From positions 1 through 58,413 of the forward strand of contig JAGAJB010000001.1 in NCBI GenBank assembly GCA_017626295.1: DNA of 58,413 bases, read 5' to 3'. The notes under the pieces are model-generated. The model was not told the origin of the DNA, ran no database searches, and saw nothing but the letters and a program-made list of their open reading frames with translations. Below are positions 1 through 6,234 of this stretch, one piece after another. This DNA is from Clostridia bacterium. Lineage in GTDB: Bacteria > Bacillota > Clostridia > Oscillospirales > Acutalibacteraceae. The first letter of the stretch is position 1, and every line of letters begins with the position of its first letter. A program made the position numbers and the translations under genes.

Positions 1-108
1 TAACTGCTCTTTACAAAGATTAACCAACTCACTGCTTTTGATTGGTTCGTGCTCCCACAAAATCAAACAAAAACGATATTCACTTTCAAATACTTTTGGT
101 GTATCCAC
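1..108 (-). CDS. BlaI/MecI-family transcriptional repressor, N-terminal part
   Basis: The first 36 residues of a leftward gene run off the left edge. The start is a GTG at 106-108 with an AAGGAG ribosome binding site at 117-122. The visible protein contains ESEYRFCLILWEHEPIKSSE followed by LVNLCKEQL, which matches the N-terminal winged-helix segment of the BlaI/MecI/CopY family (typically about 120-130 residues). Such proteins bind dyad operators as dimers and are usually released by a BlaR-type membrane protease. Two identical dyads sit directly upstream, as expected for autorepression. The target genes lie outside the window, so whether this concerns beta-lactams, copper or something else is unknown. 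Confidence 0.75.
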   Translation of the reverse strand, partial: MDTPKVFESEYRFCLILWEHEPIKSSELVNLCKEQL

Positions 109-122
109 TATAATCACTCCTT

Positions 123-183
123 ACTCTAACATATTAGAGTTAGTTTGCAATTACACTCTAACATATTAGAGTTAGGTTGTCAA
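123..183 (-). promoter_or_regulatory. Tandem repressor operators and -35 box for the BlaI-like gene
   Basis: Two identical 18-bp dyads, ACTCTAACATATTAGAGT, lie at 123-140 and 155-172. Each has perfect 7-bp arms around CATA. Their centres are 32 bp apart, about three helical turns, so dimers would bind the same face of the DNA. On the minus strand a TTGACA (178-183) lies just upstream of the distal dyad, so the operators overlap the promoter. The dyad sequence differs from the TACA/TGTA-type BlaI operators, so the assignment to this regulator rests on position. Confidence 0.65.
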
Positions 184-200
184 TACTATTCATAAAAAAT

Positions 201-228
201 TTGCATATGCATAGACATACGTTATACT
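201..228 (+). promoter_or_regulatory. Putative promoter upstream of the Fic remnant
   Basis: TTGCAT at 201-206, a 16-bp spacer and TATACT at 223-228, pointing rightwards. It is divergent from the BlaI-like gene and lies about 90 bp before the Fic-like start. Confidence 0.35.
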
Positions 229-316
229 TTTGCTATTTTTTTAATTACAACCAAAAATCATTTATATTTCACAGAAAATGTAGTAAGATAATAAGCAAGT
301 TAATTGGAGTGTTTTT

Positions 317-545
317 ATGTCAGGTTACACACCGCCATACGAGATTACAGATAAAATTCTGAGCCTTGTTGCATCAATTTCAGAAAAAATCGGAAGGGTT
401 ACAGAACGCAGTAATCTTGACACAAAGCCACAAAACCATTGAGAAAAAATCACCTCACTCCTGCAATCAGTGATGGGTTTGTTATTATGACTCACCCTTA
501 TAAACCAAACAGCCGAAATCAGCGTATATTAAAAAAGCAGGTTAA
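317..545 (+). pseudogene. Fic-family protein remnant (internally deleted)
   Basis: An ATG at 317 opens 41 codons ending at 442 that begin MSGYTPPYEITDKILSLVAS and continue ISEKIGRVTE. This is the usual N-terminus of Fic/DOC-type AMP transferases with a winged-helix tail. A second piece in another frame (about 439-545) contains FVIMTHPYKPNSRNQR, which resembles the C-terminal winged-helix segment of the same family (a pattern like IEMTxPDKPxSxxQ). The catalytic Fic core with its HPFxxGNGR motif is absent. The simplest reading is an internal deletion leaving the two ends. The N-terminal assignment is fairly firm; the C-terminal one is weaker. Confidence 0.55.
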
Positions 546-597
546 CGTTTGTTATCTGAAACAATTTGACGGTAATCGACTTGATACCCTTAAAAGA

Positions 598-634
598 TAC
601 TCTCCCCCGACAGTCAGGCTGTCGAGGGAGAGTA
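598..634 (-). terminator. Terminator hairpin after the hydrogenase operon
   Basis: A 16-bp stem with one mismatch, TACTCTCCCCCGACAG pairing with CTGTCGAGGGAGAGTA around a 5-nt loop. On the minus strand it is followed by TATCTTTT. It lies 30 bp beyond the stop of the last gene of the leftward adhE-hydrogenase operon. Confidence 0.75.
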
Positions 635-663
635 CCTATATTTGAATGGTGGGAATGGATAAT

Positions 664-2097
664 TTATTTTAAAACAGAAATTGCATCGGAGATAGTTTTT
701 TCAAAAGCTTCTCTGCCGTATTTATCAACCTCTGCTTTGTTTTTTTCACCGTGGGTAAGGCAACCTGCACCGCCGATACATCCGCCGACACATGCCATAC
801 CTTCAATGAAGTTTGCCTGAAGTGCATTCTTGCTTTTCTTAAGAAGTGCAATTCTGCATTCTTCAATACCGTCGCAAGAAACGGGATTAAACTCAAAATC
901 TGTTATATTCTGTTCTTTAATTGCCTGAGTTACAGCATCAGTAAGACCACCGCTACGAGCAAAAATTCTGCCGAAATATGAGGCATTGTCAAGCACATCT
1001 TCTTCAAGAGTTGTTATGTCAATATCACGGCTGTCAAAAAGAGCCTGCAATTCTTCAAAGGTTAAAACCGCATCAACATAAGGCTTTGCGCTTTCAAGTT
1101 GTGCTTCTGCCTTTTTAGCAGTACAAGGTCCTATAAAAATCGTTTTTGCATTTTCGTCTGTTTCTTTTATGTGTTTTGAAATCTCGACCATTGGTGAACA
1201 GTTATGAGAAATCAAAGGAACTAAATCAGGGAATGAAGATTTAATATAAGAAACAAATGCGGGACAGCAGGAACTTGTAAGGAAACCTTTTTCGGTTAAT
1301 TCCTTTGCTTCGCTCATTGCAACCATATCTGCACCTAAAGCCGCTTCAACAACTGTGTGGAAGCCCATCTTTTTAAGACCTGTTATAACCTGACCCAATT
1401 TAGCATAAGCGAACTGACTTGAAATTGAAGGAGCAACAACTGCATAAAGTTTGTAGTTTCTGCCTTGTTCACTTTTCTTAATAAGGTCAACAACGTTGAG
1501 GATATATGATTTATCTGAAATTGCACCGAAGGGACACTGATAAACACAAGCACCGCAAGCGGTACATTTATCGTTATCAATAGATGCGGCATTATCGTCA
1601 TTTATTGAGATAGCCTTCACCTTACAGGCAATCTGACAAGGTCTTTTGCGGTTAACAATTGCAGAATAAGGGCATACCTTTGCACATTGACCGCACTCAA
1701 CACATTTTGATTTATCAATATGAGCAACGTGATTATGGTCAAATGAAATTGCACCGCGTTTACATACATCTTCACAACGGTGGGCAAGACAACCTCTGCA
1801 AGAGTCTGTTACTTCATAGCCTGCAGCAGGACATTCATCACAAGCAATATCAATAACCTCTATCACATTTGGATTTTCAGGGTCACCGCCCATAGCGATT
1901 TTAACACGTTCAGAAAGAATGGCACGTTCTTTATAAACGCAACAACGCATTGTGGAGGTTTTACCGGGAACTATTTTTTTAGGTATGTCAATGAGGTTTT
2001 CGAGAAGTGTATCATTCCACGCTTCTCTTGCAACCTCTCTTAATACCTTGTATTTAAGATATTGTACTTTTGTATCAAATTTTCTTATATTACTCAT
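664..2097 (-). CDS. [FeFe] hydrogenase catalytic protein, ferredoxin-type (group B-like)
   Basis: 477 residues. The N-terminal 200 residues are cysteine-rich, with ferredoxin-type 4Fe-4S motifs (for example CVECGQCAKVCP near 132-142 and CTACGACVYQCP near 178-188) and extra cysteines near 52 and 86-112. The H-cluster domain follows with its three signatures: TSSCCPAF near 274-281, IGPCTAKKAE near 322-331 and GMACVGGCIGGAG near 433-445. The first Met of the classical MPCxxK motif is Gly here, as in hydrogenase groups other than HydA-type group A. There is no N-terminal [2Fe-2S] domain, so reduced ferredoxin is the likely donor for proton reduction in the cytoplasm. It is the last gene of the operon, 2 bp after the phosphatase. 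Family is certain; the group B label is from architecture only. Confidence 0.9.
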   Translation of the reverse strand: MSNIRKFDTKVQYLKYKVLREVAREAWNDTLLENLIDIPKKIVPGKTSTMRCCVYKERAILSERVKIAMGGDPENPNVIEVIDIACDECPAAGYEVTDSCRGCLAHRCEDVCKRGAISFDHNHVAHIDKSKCVECGQCAKVCPYSAIVNRKRPCQIACKVKAISINDDNAASIDNDKCTACGACVYQCPFGAISDKSYILNVVDLIKKSEQGRNYKLYAVVAPSISSQFAYAKLGQVITGLKKMGFHTVVEAALGADMVAMSEAKELTEKGFLTSSCCPAFVSYIKSSFPDLVPLISHNCSPMVEISKHIKETDENAKTIFIGPCTAKKAEAQLESAKPYVDAVLTFEELQALFDSRDIDITTLEEDVLDNASYFGRIFARSGGLTDAVTQAIKEQNITDFEFNPVSCDGIEECRIALLKKSKNALQANFIEGMACVGGCIGGAGCLTHGEKNKAEVDKYGREAFEKTISDAISVLK

Positions 2098-2099
2098 AA

Positions 2100-3272
2100 T
2101 TAAAAATAACTCACTTTAATTCGTTTACCCATTTGTTTCAAACACTTTGAAAGTTCTTCCACAAGGTTCATTTTTATATTGAAGTTTATGGGAAGGTCCG
2201 GGTTCTGATGGGCAGGGTTAATTGCTCTACCCACATAAAAGTTTATATCTGTTGCTTCTTCAAAAAGCAAACGGCTTATACGTGAAGCACCGTCCTTTTT
2301 GAAATTCCAATGCTCATAGTGTTTGTTTTCGCCAAGATAATCTTGTGCGTACTCTACAACTTTGTTGACCGTGATAACACCTTCTGTTACAAGGTCAACG
2401 CCCTCAATTTCTGCAACAGGCGGAATATCACTGCTTTCAAAATTAAGAGTCGGTTTTAGAGGCTTTCTCAAGAATTTTGATGCAATAGATGATGTTGTAC
2501 CACCACAGATAATATGCTTTCCTTCTTTTGAGAAGAAAAGGCTCATCATTCTGTCTGCATCATCTCTGTTTGAGGGCGGTCCGAAAAGCATATTCATAGG
2601 AACTCTCTTACGGATTTTAACAACACAAGCAGTTGCGTCATCACCGGGCTTATGGTCATAAAGTTTATCACACTCATCAATGAGCATTGTTGATAAGTTC
2701 TTTGCAGTATAGCCAACAGGCGCCAATGTTTCCATAAATTTCGCAATATCCTCACGTTTCCAACCGAAGTTATAGGCTGTGCCTATACCTGCGTGAGGGC
2801 AACCGTCACTCATAGCAATAAAAATATCATTTTCCTGCAACTGAATAACCGACTTGAATATTTTCTTACCGCCTATATTCATTTCTGTTTTGGGATAGTC
2901 CCAATTACTTTCATTGCGGATTATTATGGTGTGTGGGTTATCGTACTGAATAAGTTCTGCAGTTTCATTATTCTTAAGATGAATAATGGTGAACGTGGAA
3001 TAAGCAACGCCACGCACCGAACAAACAGGAAGAGTTGCAGCAATTGTTTCAACACATTCTTCCAAAGATAAACCCTCTGCAAGCATTGTTGAAATAATTT
3101 TAGATGTAAGTGTTGAAAGAATACTTGCTTTTACACCGCTACCAAGACCATCAGAAAGCACAACCACAGTTGAATCCTCATCGGGTTCAACTATATCAAT
3201 ATGATCTCCGCAAAGTTGTTCACCGTAATGATTTATACTTTTGTAACCGATATCTGCACATAAATCATTCAT
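2100..3272 (-). CDS. SpoIIE/PP2C-type serine phosphatase linked to hydrogenase
   Basis: 390 residues. The first 220 or so form a PP2C/SpoIIE phosphatase domain, with the metal-binding aspartates in VLSDGLGSG (about residue 41), AMSDGCPHAGIG (about 154) and GDDATACVV (about 211). The remaining 170 residues (from about FGPPSNRDDADRMM onward) are a second region I do not recognise. The start overlaps the sensory hydrogenase by 8 bp, implying translational coupling. SpoIIE-type phosphatases usually dephosphorylate STAS-domain anti-sigma antagonists; no STAS protein is present here, so the substrate may be a neighbouring redox enzyme or a partner elsewhere. Similar phosphatases accompany hfs-type hydrogenase clusters. 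Confidence 0.85.
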   Translation of the reverse strand: MNDLCADIGYKSINHYGEQLCGDHIDIVEPDEDSTVVVLSDGLGSGVKASILSTLTSKIISTMLAEGLSLEECVETIAATLPVCSVRGVAYSTFTIIHLKNNETAELIQYDNPHTIIIRNESNWDYPKTEMNIGGKKIFKSVIQLQENDIFIAMSDGCPHAGIGTAYNFGWKREDIAKFMETLAPVGYTAKNLSTMLIDECDKLYDHKPGDDATACVVKIRKRVPMNMLFGPPSNRDDADRMMSLFFSKEGKHIICGGTTSSIASKFLRKPLKPTLNFESSDIPPVAEIEGVDLVTEGVITVNKVVEYAQDYLGENKHYEHWNFKKDGASRISRLLFEEATDINFYVGRAINPAHQNPDLPINFNIKMNLVEELSKCLKQMGKRIKVSYF

Positions 3273-4944
3273 CAGAAATCGACTCCTTTAATTTTGCAAG
3301 TGCGATTTTTGTTTCTGCGGCAGTTTCACCTAAAAGTGAAGCAATCTCCTGAACAATTCGCATTTGCTTATCAACAACTTTATCGGCAACCTCAATTGTC
3401 TGACGGCTGATATTTTCTTTTCTCTCACGCTGTTCTTCTTCGGCAGTAACATCTCTCATAATACCGATAAGAAGATGTGAATCTCTGTCATAAACAACAG
3501 TCTGTTCAACATATCTTTTGTATTCTGCAAGATAAACTCTCTGGTTACTTACTCCCCTGCCTGTTTTCAACACATTCTCAAAAACTGTGGGGTCAAGAAT
3601 ACGGATAACATAATCGCCGAGAACATCAGAAGCATAACGTATGTTCATAATTTCTCTTGCGGCTTTATTTATCTGTTGAACCTCTAAATTCTCATTAAGA
3701 ACAATAAGTCCGTTGGGTGAACTGTTAACAATAGTGTCTGAAAAACTTTCCGCCTTATCCTTTAAGAAAGGCAAACACATTGAAATTTCAGCCTTTCCCT
3801 GACAAATAGCCGCCGCTTTTTCACGGCAGGTATTGTAACCGCAAGAACCGCAATTAAGTTCCTGAGACGGTTTAAATTTACCCATCTGGCGAAGAACACT
3901 GTTGATTTCGATTTCAGAGGGTTGCGGATACCTGTGTTCAATATATTCAAACTGCTTTCTCAACTCTGCCGTTTTAGGTTGAGAAACCTCAAAATCCTTT
4001 TTACCTGCATAATTTGCGATGGTAAGGTAATCTGTAACGGTTTCTGCATGGTGATATTTTTCCATAACGGGGCCACCCATACAACTACCGACGCAGGCTG
4101 ACATTTCAATAAAGCATTTGTGAACCTTTCCGCTTTCAATATCCCTGAGAGCCGCCATACAGTTTTCAACGCCGTCAAGGGCAAGGTATGTATAGTCGGG
4201 CGTGTCTTGTGCCATTGTTTTAAGAATACCGCCTGTTGTCGGGAAGAAACGGGCACGGCTGAAATCATCATTATCTTTTTCTGCCTCAAGTTCAATATTT
4301 TCATTCTTGAGCCAGTTTGTAAGTTCTTCAAATGTAAGAACTGCATCAACAATACCCTCATAATATTCTGCTTCGTCTTTTTTTGAAACGCAAGGTCCGA
4401 TGAAAACTGTTTTTGCATCAGGGTAGCGTTGCTTTATATCCATACAGTGTGCCTGCATAGGTGAAACAACATCTGCAAGATACTCCAATTCTGCAGGAAA
4501 ATGTTTCTGAATAAGCAAGTTTATGGAATGACAGCAGGATGTGATGATTATATCTCTGTCATCCTCTTTGAGCATTCTCTCATATTCGTTTTTAACAATT
4601 GTTGCACCGATAGCGGTTTCTTCAACATCATAAAAGCCGAGTTTTTTAAGGGCTTTTCTCATTGAATTTATTCCAACGCCATCGTAGTTCGCAATAAACG
4701 AGGGAGCAAGGCTCACTATAACCTTTTCCCTTGCCTGCAAAAATACTTTTACTTTTTCGGTTTCATCAACAATTTCTTTTGCATTCTGAGGACAAACAAC
4801 AAAACACTGACCGCAGAGAATACACTCGTTTCCGATAATATGAGCCTGATTTCCCGAAAAGCGTATTGCCTTAACGGGACAATGGCGAATACATTTGTAA
4901 CAGTTTTTACAGTTGGATTTTTTTAGTGTTAAACAATTAGGCAT
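3265..4944 (-). CDS. Sensory [FeFe] hydrogenase with Fe-S and PAS domains (group C-like)
   Basis: 559 residues. Order of domains: two 4Fe-4S ferredoxin motifs (CKNCYKCIRHCP near 12-22, CILCGQCFVVCP near 41-51); an H-cluster domain with TSCCHS (135-140), IGPCVSKKDE (182-191) and EMSACVGSCMGG (280-291); a second Fe-S site with CGSCGYNTC (365-373) plus C381 and C390; a PAS domain around 400-510; and a charged helical tail. The TSCC cysteine pair and the P2 and P3 cysteines are retained, but Pro of TSCCP is His and the MACxGGC Gly is Ser. Such variants are thought to sense H2 or redox state and pass the signal through PAS. The gene sits between the [2Fe-2S] proteins and the phosphatase, which is the likely output. 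Confidence 0.88.
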   Translation of the reverse strand: MPNCLTLKKSNCKNCYKCIRHCPVKAIRFSGNQAHIIGNECILCGQCFVVCPQNAKEIVDETEKVKVFLQAREKVIVSLAPSFIANYDGVGINSMRKALKKLGFYDVEETAIGATIVKNEYERMLKEDDRDIIITSCCHSINLLIQKHFPAELEYLADVVSPMQAHCMDIKQRYPDAKTVFIGPCVSKKDEAEYYEGIVDAVLTFEELTNWLKNENIELEAEKDNDDFSRARFFPTTGGILKTMAQDTPDYTYLALDGVENCMAALRDIESGKVHKCFIEMSACVGSCMGGPVMEKYHHAETVTDYLTIANYAGKKDFEVSQPKTAELRKQFEYIEHRYPQPSEIEINSVLRQMGKFKPSQELNCGSCGYNTCREKAAAICQGKAEISMCLPFLKDKAESFSDTIVNSSPNGLIVLNENLEVQQINKAAREIMNIRYASDVLGDYVIRILDPTVFENVLKTGRGVSNQRVYLAEYKRYVEQTVVYDRDSHLLIGIMRDVTAEEEQRERKENISRQTIEVADKVVDKQMRIVQEIASLLGETAAETKIALAKLKESISDE

Positions 4945-4950
4945 TTCCCG

Positions 4951-5205
4951 TTACACCCTTTCGATTTTTGTTAAAACGTTTTCCTTGAAAAATTCTTTAA
5001 AATTTTCTCTTGTAATACCGGTGTGAATATCATCATCTACCTGAACTGTTACGCCCACACGATTACACTTGCCGATACAAAAACTACCGGCAAGTGTTAT
5101 TTCGTTTTCCAAATGATTTTCTTCAACGGCTTTCTGAAAAAGTTCAACAATCTCTGCAGAACCTTTCAAGTGGCACGAACTGCCAACACAAACCTGAATT
5201 ATCAT
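4951..5205 (-). CDS. Thioredoxin-like [2Fe-2S] ferredoxin (NuoE/HydC-like), copy 2
   Basis: 84 residues. The four cluster ligands follow the thioredoxin-like ferredoxin pattern: CVGSSCHLKG near the N-terminus and FCIGKC around residue 43-48. It matches the C-terminal half of NuoE subunits but stands alone. It follows a paralogue by only 1 bp and precedes the sensory hydrogenase by 6 bp. Such small subunits usually carry electrons between a flavin/NADH site and a hydrogenase. No NuoF-like flavoprotein is in the operon, so it may instead feed electrons to the sensor. AAAAGG lies upstream of the start. Confidence 0.85.
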   Translation of the reverse strand: MIIQVCVGSSCHLKGSAEIVELFQKAVEENHLENEITLAGSFCIGKCNRVGVTVQVDDDIHTGITRENFKEFFKENVLTKIERV

Positions 5206-5206
5206 T

Positions 5207-5446
5207 TTATACTTTTCCTTTTACATTATCGTTGAAAAATTCTTCAACTGTTTCGGGTGTTACTGAGAAGAAAGCGTCGTCAACGGTTACACAAACGCCC
5301 TGCTGACATTTGCCCATACAAAATGTGCCTCCTAATTCGACTTTGTCACCTAAATTGTTTTCTTTAATAAGGTACTGAAGTTGTTCAACAACCTGACGAG
5401 AACCTTTAATATGGCAGGAACTACCGATACAAACTGTAACTTTCAT
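5207..5446 (-). CDS. Thioredoxin-like [2Fe-2S] ferredoxin (NuoE/HydC-like), copy 1
   Basis: 79 residues, a paralogue of the next gene, with CIGSSCHIKGSR at residues 6-17 and FCMGKCQQGVC around 43-53 (one extra Cys). It begins with a good AAGGAG ribosome binding site 20 bp after the kinase gene. The tandem duplication suggests two small electron carriers with different partners or a heterodimer. Function in the sensory hydrogenase complex is inferred from gene order. Confidence 0.85.
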   Translation of the reverse strand: MKVTVCIGSSCHIKGSRQVVEQLQYLIKENNLGDKVELGGTFCMGKCQQGVCVTVDDAFFSVTPETVEEFFNDNVKGKV

Positions 5447-5466
5447 TTCTTTAACTCCTTATCTGA

Positions 5467-6216
5467 TTATTCGTAATCAACAACATTTACCCAAGAAAGA
5501 AGGAATTCTCTTTCTTTCTCATTGCCCTTAACTGACTGAGAAGCGGCGACAATGGGCATCCATTTCTGAACATACTGCTTTGCTGTATTGCTCTTTTGAC
5601 AGAACAAATCAAGATATTTCTTAGCACCTTCAATATCACCGTTAAGCCAGAAAAGAAGATATGTTCTTGCGGCATCTGCAGAAGCATTACCCTGAGTAGC
5701 GTGAGACCAGTCGAGAATATATGCTGTGCCGTCTTCGGCAATAATTATATTTGAAGGGTTAAAGTCACCGTGGCAAACCTTGTTGTGCTTGGGCATACCT
5801 TCAAGTCTTGTGTGAAGGTCATAGCGTGTAGTTGCATCAAGTTCGGAAGAACTGATTTTACGGTTCATTTTATCTTTGAGTTTATTAAGAAGCGGACAAA
5901 CCTTTGAGTGAACCTGGAGTTGAAGGTCAACAAGCATTTCGATATACTCGTCTTTCTTTTCTGTATCCTCATCCATAAGTTGCTGGAGAGTTTTACCCTT
6001 GATGTATTCTGAAACTATAGCCCATTTGCCTTCAACCATTGTTACTTCAACGATTTTAGGAATATTAAGACCTGTTTCTTCAATTCTTGCCTGATTTAAT
6101 GCTTCGTTAAGAACATCTGCTTTTGAGTAATCCTCATCAAAAACCTTAACGCATTTATCACCGTCACGGTAAATAGTTTTATTATTTCTTACTGCAATAA
6201 CTCTATCAAGTTTCAT
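5467..6216 (-). CDS. APH/choline-kinase-fold phosphotransferase
   Basis: 249 residues with the aminoglycoside phosphotransferase/choline kinase fold. The catalytic loop VCHGDFNPSN is at 147-156 (Asp151 as base) and the metal-binding ILDWSHA around 167-173. The N-terminal lobe has VKVF and SEYIKGKTL (hinge). It resembles a family of predicted kinases of unknown substrate, not the resistance enzymes: there is no resistance context and the gene lies 18 bp after adhE in an ethanol/hydrogen operon that also encodes a phosphatase. The substrate could be a small molecule or a protein; sequence alone cannot tell. Confidence 0.8.
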   Translation of the reverse strand: MKLDRVIAVRNNKTIYRDGDKCVKVFDEDYSKADVLNEALNQARIEETGLNIPKIVEVTMVEGKWAIVSEYIKGKTLQQLMDEDTEKKDEYIEMLVDLQLQVHSKVCPLLNKLKDKMNRKISSSELDATTRYDLHTRLEGMPKHNKVCHGDFNPSNIIIAEDGTAYILDWSHATQGNASADAARTYLLFWLNGDIEGAKKYLDLFCQKSNTAKQYVQKWMPIVAASQSVKGNEKEREFLLSWVNVVDYE

Positions 6217-6234
6217 TTTTATTTCTCCCTTCTC

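Noticed and set aside
5467-6216. Aminoglycoside resistance gene
   Set aside because: Fold matches APH, but the setting is a fermentation operon and the sequence lacks similarity to resistance enzymes beyond the catalytic motifs.
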